From assembly GCA_029782145.1 (NCBI GenBank), contig JAKOVH010000026.1, forward strand, positions 372,001 to 436,000: 64,000 nt of DNA. The letters are read 5' to 3'. The notes beneath the pieces were generated by a model. It was not told the DNA's origin, searched no databases, and was given only the letters and a program-made list of their open reading frames with translations. This DNA is from Actinomycetes bacterium. GTDB taxonomy: Bacteria; Actinomycetota; Acidimicrobiia; Acidimicrobiales; Acidimicrobilacustridaceae. The position numbers and the translations under genes were made by a program. Positions 24,794 through 33,263 of this stretch are shown piece after piece. Every line of letters starts with the position of its first letter. The first letter of the stretch is position 1.

Positions 24794-26215
24794 TCACACG
24801 GAGCTGGTGAGCAGCTCCGCCACCTCGTCGGCGACGACGGTGCCGGCGAAGAACCCGGGGTCGGTGCCGGCGAAGAGGCGCACCACGTTGCCGAACGTGA
24901 AGTCCCGGAAGTGCTCGGCGTCGACGAGGCCGTCCTCGACCAGCTCCCACGCCTCGGGCAGCACCGCGGTGAAGTCGGGCACGTCCCAGTGGCCGATGTC
25001 GGACGCGAACATGGCCCGCAGGCGGGCGCCCTCGGGGTTGATGCGGCGGTCGAAGGCCAGTGCGTTCATCGGGTCGTCGGCCTCGCACCCGAAGAAGCAC
25101 TGCTCGGTGAAGACCCGGACGATGTCGGCGACGCAGCCCATGCCGCTGGAGGCCCACTCGTCGAGGGTGGCCGGGTCCTCGTCGGGGTCCGAGAGGAACC
25201 CGAGCGTCTCGTCCAGCCGGTCTCGTCGCTCGGCGATGAGGCCGTCCGCGTAGCGGTCGACCAGCTCGTCGAGCCGGGCCCGGTCGAGGTTGGCTGGGTC
25301 GTAGTGGGCCAGCGCCTCGACGTTGCGCTTCTCGAAGTGGCCGACGAGGTCCGCCAGGAGGTTGCAGGCCCAGCCCACGCCCCCCTCGAGGAAGGCGAAC
25401 CGCAGCTCCGGGAAGCGGGCCATGGCGCCACCGAAGAAGAGCGACCGGCACACCGCCTCGGTGCCGGCGGCGAAGTTGCCGATGTGGTTGGCCACGTAGT
25501 TGGTCGGCGAGACACGGCTCCCGAAGCCGATGCCGGTGGAGTGGAACGTCGGTGACACGCCGAGCTCGACGCAGCGCCGCCACAGCGGGTCGTAGTCGAA
25601 GGCGCTGTCGAGGCCGAGCCCGTCGACCCAGCGGGCGGCGCGGTCGCCCTCGTGGCCCGGGGCCGGCCGCAGCACGAGGCCACCGAACAGGAACCCCCGC
25701 AGCCCGAGCTGGCTGGTGGCGTGGTCCAGCTCGGCGATCGCCTCCCGCGGGTCGTAGGTCGGGATCACGCCGACGGTGACGAGCCGGTCGGCGTAGGGGC
25801 CGTAGGCCTCGGCGTAGTAGCGGTTGCACGCTCGGGCCAGCGCCCGGCGCAGCTCCTCGTCGTCGACGGCCATGACGGTGAGCCCGACGGTGGGGTAGAG
25901 GACCGCCACGTCGATGCCGAGCTCGTCGAGGCGCTCGTACAGCAGCCGCGGCAGCATGGCGGTGGCCCGATCCAGGGTGTTGCGGGCGGGGACGCCCCAC
26001 CAGCCGGTGCGGGCGACGCCGTGAGCCCGCCGGGTCTCGACGTCGAGGCCACGGCGCAGGGCCGAGGAGGACGCCAGCGCGGCGAAGCGGTCGGCGACCG
26101 CGCCGCCGGCCTCGTCGCCGACGAGGTCGAGCAGCGCCGGCAGGTACTCGATGATGTGCCCGTCGGCGTCGACGACGGGATGGTCGAGCCCGGCGCGGAT
26201 GGTGGTCGCGTCCAT
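24794..26215 (-). CDS. Amidohydrolase-2 family metal-dependent hydrolase (second copy of the fold)
   Basis: 473 residues. VVDADGHIIEYLPALLDLV gives the N-terminal metal site (DxDxH), FHSTGIGFGSR the middle His, and FASDIGHWDVPDF the C-terminal catalytic Asp and metal region. It is longer than the protein at 10479-11753 and has different loops, so the two are paralogues with different substrates. The ATG at 26215 lies 6 nt after GAGGGGG. Such hydrolases in actinobacteria are often linked to aromatic, steroid or lignin-like compounds, but nothing here fixes the substrate. Confidence 0.82.
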   Translation of the reverse strand: MDATTIRAGLDHPVVDADGHIIEYLPALLDLVGDEAGGAVADRFAALASSSALRRGLDVETRRAHGVARTGWWGVPARNTLDRATAMLPRLLYERLDELGIDVAVLYPTVGLTVMAVDDEELRRALARACNRYYAEAYGPYADRLVTVGVIPTYDPREAIAELDHATSQLGLRGFLFGGLVLRPAPGHEGDRAARWVDGLGLDSAFDYDPLWRRCVELGVSPTFHSTGIGFGSRVSPTNYVANHIGNFAAGTEAVCRSLFFGGAMARFPELRFAFLEGGVGWACNLLADLVGHFEKRNVEALAHYDPANLDRARLDELVDRYADGLIAERRDRLDETLGFLSDPDEDPATLDEWASSGMGCVADIVRVFTEQCFFGCEADDPMNALAFDRRINPEGARLRAMFASDIGHWDVPDFTAVLPEAWELVEDGLVDAEHFRDFTFGNVVRLFAGTDPGFFAGTVVADEVAELLTSSV

Positions 26216-26255
26216 GGTCCCCCTCGGGTCGTGGCCGACCCATCTTGGCGCGCCG

Positions 26256-28985
26256 TCAGCGCACGGGGAGCCCGTAGAAGACCCGTTCGACCACCTTGCG
26301 GGCCCGGCGGGTGACGCGGCGGTAGTCGTCCCTGAGGCGCGACGGAGAGGTGTCGAGCGACCGAGCGAGCCACAGCAGCGGCTCGGGCTGGGTGGGCAGC
26401 GAGTCACCAGGGGCGCTGCTCACCAGGAACCAGCGGTCGCGGACCCGCTCGCAGAAGGTGTAGGCCTCGGCGAGCACCGTGGCGTCCTCCGGGGTGAGCA
26501 CGTCGCCCTCGGTGAGGGCGCGCAGGGCGTCGAGGGTGCCGGTGGCCTTCACGCCGTACTGCAGCTGCAGCAGCTGGGCCGTGAACTCCACGTCGGAGAG
26601 CGACCCCCGCCCCAGCTTCAGGTGGAAGTCGGGGTCCTCACCGGGCGGGATGCGCTCGGCCTCGATGCGCGCCTTCATGCGCCGGATCTCACGGACGGCC
26701 TCGGCGTCGAGGCCTCCTTCCCACACCCGCGGCTCGATCAGGTCGAGCAGACGGTCGCCGAGCTCCCGGTCGCCCGCCACGAACCGTGCCCGGGTCATGG
26801 CCTGCCGCTCCCACGTCAGAGCGTGCTCGCGCCAGTACACGTCGAACGCGGCGAGGCTGCGCGACAGGGGGCCGCTGCGGCCCTCGGGCCTGAGGTCGGC
26901 GTCGACGTCGTAGATGCGCTCGGCCGGGGTGGCGCCGGCGACGAACCGCATCAGCCCGGTGGCCAACCGCTTGGCCTCCTCGGCCCCGGTCGCTCCACTG
27001 CTGTCGTGCACGAAGATCACGTCGAGGTCGCTGGCGTAGGCGAGCTCGTTGCCGCCGAAACGACCCATCCCGATGACCGCGAAGGGAACCGTCGGCTCCA
27101 GTGCCGCCAGCGCGGCGTCGAGCGAGGCCTCGGCGAGGGACGTGAGGTCGGCGCCGACCTGGTGCACGTCGGCGTGGCCGAGCACGTCCCGTGCCGCGAT
27201 CCCGAGCAGGTTGCGCTGCTGCCAGCGGCGCAGCGACGCCTGCTGCTCACCCCGGCCGTCGCGCAGCTGCACGGCCGAGGTGGCCGAGGCCACGAGCGCG
27301 CCACGGTCCCGGGTGGCCAGCCGGCTCGGGTCCGGCAGGCGGGCGACGAGGTCGGGGTTGTGGGTCAGGATCTCCCCGAGGAGGCGGCTGGTGCCCGCGA
27401 GCCGGCACAGGGCCTGCGCCGCCGCGGGGGAGTCCCGGAAGGTCTCGGCCCACGAGCGGCTGCTCTGCGGGCCCGAGAGCAGGTTGCGCACGAGCAGCAG
27501 GCCGAGGTCGGGGTCGGGCGACTGCGAGAGCCAGTCGAGCAGCAGCGGCAGCAGCTGCTGCATGAGCCGGCTGGAGCGGTTCAGGCCACGTGTCAGCTCC
27601 TTCACCGCGGCCTGGGTGCGCCGGGCGTCGACGAAGCCGAAGGCGCTCAGACGGGCCGCGGCCGCCTCGGGGCTCAGGGCGGCGTCGACCGCCTCGGCGG
27701 TGGCGAAGGCCTCCAGCAGGGGGCGGAAGTACACCCGCTCGTGGATGCCCCGCACCGCCGCCTGGGTGCGCCGCAGGTCGCGCTCGAGCTGCTCGGCCGC
27801 GGTGCCGTCGGGCGCGTCTCGCAGGCCCATCACCCGCGCCAGCCGGTCGAGGGCCAACGCGTCGCCGGGCAGGGTGTGCACCTGCTGCTCGTCGACCAGC
27901 TGCAGGCGGTGCTCGACGGTGCGCAGCAACCGATACGCGTCGGCCATCTGCGTCGCGTCCTCCGGGTCGACGTAACCGGCGCTGGCCATCTCCTCCAGCG
28001 TCGAGAGGGTCGTGGCCCCCCGCAGGTGCCGGTCGAGGTGGCCGTGCACGAGCTGCAGCAGCTGCACGGTGAACTCGATGTCGCGGATGCCGCCGGGCCC
28101 GCGCTTGAGCTCTCGGCCGGTGAGCCCCTTGCGCGCCACCTCGGCCTCCGCTCGGGCCTTCATCGCCCGCAGGGAGCGCAGGGCGTCGGTGTCGAAGGGG
28201 TGCGACCACAGCCACCGCTGGGCGGCGTCGAGCCAGCGCCGGCCGAGCTGCTCGTCGCCCGCGGCCGGCCGGGCCTTCAGGAGGGCCTGGAACTCCCACG
28301 GCTCGGCCCACCGACCCCAGTAGGCCTCGTAGGAGTCGAGGGTGCGCACGAGCGGCCCGTCGCGCCCCTCGGGCCGGAGGTTGGCATCGACGCGGAAGCA
28401 GCGCCGGGCGATGTCCATCACCGACCGGGCCCGGCGCTCGAGCCGATCGCGCGTCCCTTCGCCGACGAACAGCACGTCGATGTCGCTCGAGTAGTTCAGC
28501 TCGGCGCCGCCGAGCTTCCCCATGCCGATCACCGCCAGGGTGATCCCCTCGGCGCCGTCCCGGTCGGCGGCGGCGGCCAGCGCGCAGGCCGAATCGAGCA
28601 CCTGCCGGCCCAGCGCGGCCAGCGATGCGCCGACCCGTTCGAGCGGGTCGAGCCCGACGAGGTCGCGGGCGGCGATGCGCAGGAACTCGAAGTTGCGCCA
28701 GCCCACCAGCTGCTCGACGGTGACGTCGTCGACGGGACGGCGTCGGCCGAGGTCGGCGAGCACCCCGAGGGCCTGCTCCGGTGACGCCTCGACCACCCTG
28801 GTGAGCGACCGGCTGGCCGCCAGCACCGCCACCGTCGCCTCGGCCAGGGCGCCCTCGCCGGCCAGCCGCTCGACCGAGGCGGGGGAGGCGTCGGCCAGGT
28901 GCTCGAGAGCGGCGCGCACGGCGACCGGCGCGGCGCTTCGCTCGGCCAGCACCTCGAGGGCGGCGGGCAGCGCGGTGGCCGTCAC
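26256..28985 (-). CDS. glnE: Bifunctional glutamine synthetase adenylyltransferase/deadenylase
   Basis: 909 residues. The protein has the classic duplicated nucleotidyltransferase layout: the N-terminal deadenylylase half contains GMGKLGGAELNYSSDIDVLF and the C-terminal adenylyltransferase half GMGRFGGNELAYASDLDVIF, both with G-G/N-E-L and DxD metal ligands. It transfers AMP to and from the Tyr of GlnA, here Tyr403 of the enzyme at 8836-10263. The GTG at 28985 is 8 nt after TAGCCT, consistent with a leaderless message divergent from nadE. No PII gene lies in the window. Confidence 0.95.
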   Translation of the reverse strand: MTATALPAALEVLAERSAAPVAVRAALEHLADASPASVERLAGEGALAEATVAVLAASRSLTRVVEASPEQALGVLADLGRRRPVDDVTVEQLVGWRNFEFLRIAARDLVGLDPLERVGASLAALGRQVLDSACALAAAADRDGAEGITLAVIGMGKLGGAELNYSSDIDVLFVGEGTRDRLERRARSVMDIARRCFRVDANLRPEGRDGPLVRTLDSYEAYWGRWAEPWEFQALLKARPAAGDEQLGRRWLDAAQRWLWSHPFDTDALRSLRAMKARAEAEVARKGLTGRELKRGPGGIRDIEFTVQLLQLVHGHLDRHLRGATTLSTLEEMASAGYVDPEDATQMADAYRLLRTVEHRLQLVDEQQVHTLPGDALALDRLARVMGLRDAPDGTAAEQLERDLRRTQAAVRGIHERVYFRPLLEAFATAEAVDAALSPEAAAARLSAFGFVDARRTQAAVKELTRGLNRSSRLMQQLLPLLLDWLSQSPDPDLGLLLVRNLLSGPQSSRSWAETFRDSPAAAQALCRLAGTSRLLGEILTHNPDLVARLPDPSRLATRDRGALVASATSAVQLRDGRGEQQASLRRWQQRNLLGIAARDVLGHADVHQVGADLTSLAEASLDAALAALEPTVPFAVIGMGRFGGNELAYASDLDVIFVHDSSGATGAEEAKRLATGLMRFVAGATPAERIYDVDADLRPEGRSGPLSRSLAAFDVYWREHALTWERQAMTRARFVAGDRELGDRLLDLIEPRVWEGGLDAEAVREIRRMKARIEAERIPPGEDPDFHLKLGRGSLSDVEFTAQLLQLQYGVKATGTLDALRALTEGDVLTPEDATVLAEAYTFCERVRDRWFLVSSAPGDSLPTQPEPLLWLARSLDTSPSRLRDDYRRVTRRARKVVERVFYGLPVR

Positions 28986-29050
28986 GGGGCGGCAGGCTAT
29001 TCGCCGCCGGCCCGGCGTTCCCAGGGCCCGACGCCCCTAGATTGCGGCCC

Positions 29051-30808
29051 ATGCCCACGATCCGAGTCGGTCTGGCCCAGATCAACCCCGTGGTCGGCGA
29101 CCTCACCGGCAACGTCGAGCGCATCGCCGCCGTCATGGCCAAGGCCGACGAGCAGGGCTGCGACCTGCTCGCCCTGCCCGAGCTCGCCATCACCGGCTAC
29201 CCGCCGGAGGACCTGCTCCTGCGGCCCAGCTTCGTGCGGGACAACCTCGCCGCCCTCGACGAGGTGGTGGCCCGGTCCGGTCGCTGCGTGACCCTCGTCG
29301 GCTTCGTCGACTCGGCCTCCGCCCACGACCAGGAGCCCGAGCGGGCGAGCGACGCCGCCGACGGCGAGGAGCACTCGCTCGCCGTGCCCAGTCGACCGGT
29401 CATCTTCAACGCGGCGGCCGCCTGCGCCGAGGGCCGCATGATCGGCTGCTACCGCAAGCGCAAGCTCCCCAACTACTCGGTGTTCGACGAGCAGCGGTAC
29501 TTCACCGTCGGCGACACCGACGTGTCGCTGTTCGTCGTGGCCGGGGTGCCCGTCGGCCTGTCGATCTGCGAGGACGCCTGGACCGACGACGGTCCCATCG
29601 CCGAGCTGGGTCGGGCCGGGGCGGCGCTGGTCGTCAACATCAACGCGTCGCCCTACAACCGGGGCAAGCGCGAGGCCCGTCTGGCCGTGGTGCAGGCGCG
29701 GGCCCGTGAGGCGGATGCCGTGCTGGCCTACGTGAACCAGGTCGGCGGCCAGGACGAGCTGGTCTTCGACGGCGACTCGATGGTGGTGGCGCCCGACGGT
29801 GCCGTGCTGGCGCGGGCCCCGCAGTTCGCCGAGGGCCTGTTCGCCGTCGACGTCGAGGTCCCCGACCGCACGCCCGACCCGTCCCGCACGTTGGTCGAGG
29901 GCCCCCCGCCGCCGTCCGAGCGCCCGGCCGTCGTGCCGGTGGGCGTGGCCCCGCCCGTCGGCGAGGACGAGGAGGTGTGGCAGGCCCTCGTGCTCGGCAC
30001 CCGTGACTTCGTTCGCAAGAACGGCTTCAGCGACGTGGTGATCGGCCTCTCGGGAGGCATCGACTCGGCCCTCGTGGCGGCGATCGCCGTCGACGCCCTC
30101 GGCGCCGACCACGTCCACGGGGTCCTCATGCCCTCGCGGTACTCGAGCGACCACTCGATCAGCGACGCCGAGGCGCTGGCCGCCAACCTGGGGATCGAGC
30201 ACCGCACCATCCCCATCGAGCCGGCCCACGCCGCGCTGATGGGGATGCTCGAGCCGTCCTTCGAGGGCCATCCCCTCGGGCTCACCGAGGAGAACCTCCA
30301 GAGCCGCATCCGTGCGGTGATCCTCATGGCCCTGTCGAACGCCTTCGGCTGGCTCTTGCTGAACACCGGGAACAAGAGCGAGTCCTCGGTGGGCTACTCC
30401 ACCCTCTACGGCGACTCCGCCGGCGGCTTCGCCGTCATCAAGGACGTCTCCAAGCTGCTCGTCTACCGGTTGTGCCGGCACCGCAACGAGCTGGCGGGAC
30501 GGGAACTCATCCCGGCGAACGTGCTGCTGAAGCCGCCCTCGGCCGAGCTGCGCCCCGGTCAGCGCGACGACCAGAGCCTCCCGCCCTACGAGGTGCTCGA
30601 CCCGATCCTGTCGCTGTACGTCGAGGACGACCTCGCCGCCGACGACATCGTGGCGGCCGGCTACGAGCCCTCGACCGTCGACCGGGTGACCCGCCTGGTC
30701 GACCTGGCCGAGTACAAGCGGCGCCAGTCGCCGCCGGGACCCCGGGTCACGCCCAAGGGCTTCGGCAAGGACCGGCGCCTGCCCATCGTGAACCGCTACC
30801 GGCGTTGA
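29051..30808 (+). CDS. nadE: Glutamine-dependent NAD+ synthetase
   Basis: 585 residues, the two-domain form. An N-terminal nitrilase-fold glutaminase has Glu in LPELAITGYPPEDLL, Lys in RKRKLPNYSVFDEQRYF and Cys in LSICEDAW. The C-terminal ATP-pyrophosphatase domain has GLSGGIDSALVA and NTGNKSESSVGYSTLYGD. It amidates deamido-NAD using ammonia tunnelled from glutamine. There is an extra segment of about 25 residues (QEPERASDAADGEEHSLAV) in the glutaminase domain near residue 97. ATG 29051 is 7 nt after TAGATT (29038-29043), so the transcript is likely leaderless. Confidence 0.95.
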   Translation: MPTIRVGLAQINPVVGDLTGNVERIAAVMAKADEQGCDLLALPELAITGYPPEDLLLRPSFVRDNLAALDEVVARSGRCVTLVGFVDSASAHDQEPERASDAADGEEHSLAVPSRPVIFNAAAACAEGRMIGCYRKRKLPNYSVFDEQRYFTVGDTDVSLFVVAGVPVGLSICEDAWTDDGPIAELGRAGAALVVNINASPYNRGKREARLAVVQARAREADAVLAYVNQVGGQDELVFDGDSMVVAPDGAVLARAPQFAEGLFAVDVEVPDRTPDPSRTLVEGPPPPSERPAVVPVGVAPPVGEDEEVWQALVLGTRDFVRKNGFSDVVIGLSGGIDSALVAAIAVDALGADHVHGVLMPSRYSSDHSISDAEALAANLGIEHRTIPIEPAHAALMGMLEPSFEGHPLGLTEENLQSRIRAVILMALSNAFGWLLLNTGNKSESSVGYSTLYGDSAGGFAVIKDVSKLLVYRLCRHRNELAGRELIPANVLLKPPSAELRPGQRDDQSLPPYEVLDPILSLYVEDDLAADDIVAAGYEPSTVDRVTRLVDLAEYKRRQSPPGPRVTPKGFGKDRRLPIVNRYRR

Positions 30809-30849
30809 CGCCGGCGCCGACGGAGCGGTCCGCGCCGTAACCTCGCACC

Positions 30850-31503
30850 GTGCCCGAGCCCGAGAGCCCGCCCTCCCCCGTCACCGGCCCCCCGTGGGCG
30901 GCCCGGGCGCCCCAGGGCGCCACCACCGCGCTCGCCGCGGCCGCTCGGCTCGGGGCCTACTGCTGGGTCGAGCAGCAGCTGTTCTCGCTCCTCGGCGGTT
31001 GGGTGACCGACGTGCCCGAGGCCGAGGTCAAGCTGGTGGTGGCCGAGCTCGCCGAGCACGCGGGCTGGCGGGCCCGACGCTGGCACGAGCTGCTCCCCAC
31101 CGCTCCGCCCGGCCCCGACGCGCTGGTGGCGGCGGCCGAGGGGGTGGCGGCGGCGGTGGGCGCGGCGGCGACGGTGGCCGGCGGACCGGACCGCACGCTG
31201 GAGAAGCTGGCGGTCGCCCACCGGGTGCTGCTGCCGCGCCTCGCGGCGGCCTTGCGGGCCCACCTCGACTGGGCGCCGGCCGTGAGCGAGCCCGCCACCC
31301 GTCGGGTGCTCGGCATCGCCCTCGACGACGTCACCGCCGACTGGCTCCTCGGCGAGCGGGTCCTGCAGTCCGTGGCCACCGATCCGCAGGCGTTGGCCCG
31401 CGTCGCCGCCGCCCAGGCTGCGGTGGAGGGCCCGATCGCTGCGGCCGGCGGGATCGTCGGACCCGCCAGCACCGGTCGCCGACCGCGTGGTTGGCGCGCT
31501 TGA
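30850..31503 (+). CDS. Conserved-looking helical protein of unknown function
   Basis: 217 residues, Ala-rich and predicted almost all helical, without signal peptide or membrane span. The segment LGAYCWVEQQLFSLLGGWV, then VKLVVAELAEHAGWRARRWHELL recalls the helical pairs of ferritin-like or hydroxylase accessory proteins, with possible metal-type residues E40, E67 and H70, but no full di-iron motif can be completed. The GTG at 30850 is exactly 6 nt after TAACCT (30838-30843), a leaderless pattern that supports the start. It sits between nadE and a sigma factor gene. I do not assign a function. Confidence 0.6.
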   Translation: MPEPESPPSPVTGPPWAARAPQGATTALAAAARLGAYCWVEQQLFSLLGGWVTDVPEAEVKLVVAELAEHAGWRARRWHELLPTAPPGPDALVAAAEGVAAAVGAAATVAGGPDRTLEKLAVAHRVLLPRLAAALRAHLDWAPAVSEPATRRVLGIALDDVTADWLLGERVLQSVATDPQALARVAAAQAAVEGPIAAAGGIVGPASTGRRPRGWRA

Positions 31504-31615
31504 CCGGGCCGGTATCCTAGCCAGAGCCCCAGCCGTCGGCGGGATCCTGCCGCCACCCCCGTGGCCGCCGGCGCCGCTGATCCAGCTCTCACATCAAGCA
31601 TTGACGAGGTGCGTC

Positions 31616-32551
31616 TTGCCCAAGGAGCGTGTCGAACGCGACGAGGAAGATCTCGTCCGTCTCTACCTCACCGACATCGGGCAGTACCCGTTGCTCACCA
31701 AGGACGACGAGGTCCGGCTGGCCCAGGCCATCGAGGCCGGCACCGCGGCGCGAGGAGAGCTCGACGCGGCCACCGACCTCACGCCGGCGCGCAAGCGGGA
31801 GCTGCGGCGCACCATCAAGCACGGTGAGGACGCCGAGCGCACCTTCGTGCAGTCGAACCTGCGCCTCGTGGTCTCGATCGCCAAGAAGTACCAGGCGTCG
31901 GGCCTGCCGCTGCTCGACCTCATCCAGGAGGGCAACCTCGGCCTGATGCACGCCGTCGAGAAGTTCGACTGGCGCAAGGGCTTCAAGTTCTCGACCTACG
32001 CCACGTGGTGGATCCGCCAGGCGATCACCCGAGGCATCGCCAACACCGGTCGCACCATCCGCCTGCCCGTCCACGCCGGCGACACCCTGGCCCGCCTCCA
32101 GAAGGCCCGTGCCCGCCTGGAGCTCAAGCTCGGGCGCCCCGCCACCCTCGCCGAGCTGTCGGCCGAGGTGGAGATGCCCGAGGACAAGGTGACCGAGGCG
32201 CTGCGCTTCGCCGCCGAGCCCCTGTCGCTGTCCGAGCCGCTTCGCGAAGACGGCGACGCCGAGCTCGGCGACGTGGTCGAGGACCGCTCCGCCGAGTCCC
32301 CGTTCGAGGTGGCCGCCACGGCGCTGCTCCCCGAGGAGATCACCCGGCTGCTGTCCCCGCTCGACGAGCGCGAGCGGGAGATCCTGAAGCTGCGCTTCGG
32401 GCTCGACCGGGGCGAGCCCCGCACCCTCGAAGAGGTCGGTGAGCACTTCAACCTCACGCGGGAGCGGATCCGCCAGATCGAGGCCCGGGCCATGTCGAAG
32501 CTGCGCCACCCCTCCTCCGACACCGGCGCCCGCGACCTGCTGGCGGTCTGA
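31616..32551 (+). CDS. Sigma-70 family RNA polymerase sigma factor (group 2-like)
   Basis: 311 residues without region 1.1. Region 1.2 is DLVRLYLTDIGQYPLLT. Region 2 includes LRLVVSIAKKYQASGLPLLD, LIQEGNLGLMHAVEKFDWRK and FKFSTYATWWIRQAITR. Regions 3 and 4 end with the helix-turn-helix TLEEVGEHFNLTRERIRQIE. The short N-terminus and about 310-residue length suit a group 2 (SigB/HrdA-like) factor rather than the housekeeping one. The start is uncertain: TTG 31616 with GAGGTG upstream is chosen, and an in-frame TTG at 31601 is also possible. It recognises -10 elements like the TANNNT boxes seen across the window, by family inference. Confidence 0.9.
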   Translation: MPKERVERDEEDLVRLYLTDIGQYPLLTKDDEVRLAQAIEAGTAARGELDAATDLTPARKRELRRTIKHGEDAERTFVQSNLRLVVSIAKKYQASGLPLLDLIQEGNLGLMHAVEKFDWRKGFKFSTYATWWIRQAITRGIANTGRTIRLPVHAGDTLARLQKARARLELKLGRPATLAELSAEVEMPEDKVTEALRFAAEPLSLSEPLREDGDAELGDVVEDRSAESPFEVAATALLPEEITRLLSPLDEREREILKLRFGLDRGEPRTLEEVGEHFNLTRERIRQIEARAMSKLRHPSSDTGARDLLAV

Positions 32552-32575
32552 ACCGGGCCGGGTTCGGTCCCGACG

Positions 32576-33208
32576 ATGGCCCACACGGTCGACGACGCCG
32601 ACGACTGGTCGGCGGCGCCCGCGCCCGGCGTCCCACCCGCGCCGTCGGTCACCCCCGGCTCCGCGCCACCGCCCCCGGCCGGCCGCGAGGGGCCCACGTG
32701 GAGCCGCAAGGGCTGCCTCGTCGCCGCCGGGGTGGGCGCGGCGCTGGTGCTGTTGGGGCTGGTGGCGGTGGTGGCCGTGCTCGTGGTGGCCAAGGGATGG
32801 CTCGGGGACAAGGTCGAGGACCTGGCCAAGGAGCGTCAGGACATCGTGACCGAGACCGGCATCGAGACCGGGAGCACCGACGTCGTGCATCCTCCGCAGC
32901 GCGACATCCGGCTCGGGGCCTGCGAGTACGACGGGAACGGCGGCGTGCGGGCGTCGGGCACGATCACCAACTGGACCGGCGACACCAGCGACTACCGCGT
33001 CGCGCTGTCGTTCCGGTCGGGCAACGGCGGCGACCAGGGCACCGAGTTCGGTTCCACGATCGTCACCGTCGAGGCCGTCGAGCCCCACGTCACCACCAAC
33101 TGGGGCGCGTCCGTGCCGGTCGGCCCGGACGGGCCGTTCACCTGTCGCATCATGCGCATCGACCGGTGGGTCAGCGGGGAGGCACCTCCCTCCGACGACG
33201 GATCCTGA
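32576..33208 (+). CDS. Single-pass membrane protein with extracellular beta domain
   Basis: 210 residues. The first 45 are Pro/Ala-rich and cytosolic, followed by a strong transmembrane span (about 49-72, LVAAGVGAALVLLGLVAVVA). An exported domain of about 120 residues contains GACEYDGNGGVRASGTITNW, a pattern like FxLYD-type beta sandwiches that follow a lipid or membrane anchor. Two Cys (about 110 and 194) could form a disulfide. It begins 25 bp after the sigma factor stop, so it is probably co-transcribed. Not an evident anti-sigma factor: no zinc-binding HxxxCxxC motif is seen. Confidence 0.65.
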   Translation: MAHTVDDADDWSAAPAPGVPPAPSVTPGSAPPPPAGREGPTWSRKGCLVAAGVGAALVLLGLVAVVAVLVVAKGWLGDKVEDLAKERQDIVTETGIETGSTDVVHPPQRDIRLGACEYDGNGGVRASGTITNWTGDTSDYRVALSFRSGNGGDQGTEFGSTIVTVEAVEPHVTTNWGASVPVGPDGPFTCRIMRIDRWVSGEAPPSDDGS

Positions 33209-33263
33209 AGTTCCACCGTCGGCAGGCCGATGACCGCATTGGGCCGAACGACCCCTGAAGTCC

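Noticed and set aside
32576..33208. Anti-sigma factor for the upstream sigma gene
   Set aside because: Single membrane span and co-orientation invite it, but the cytosolic part is a 45-residue Pro/Ala-rich tail with no anti-sigma domain, and group 2 sigma factors rarely use such partners.
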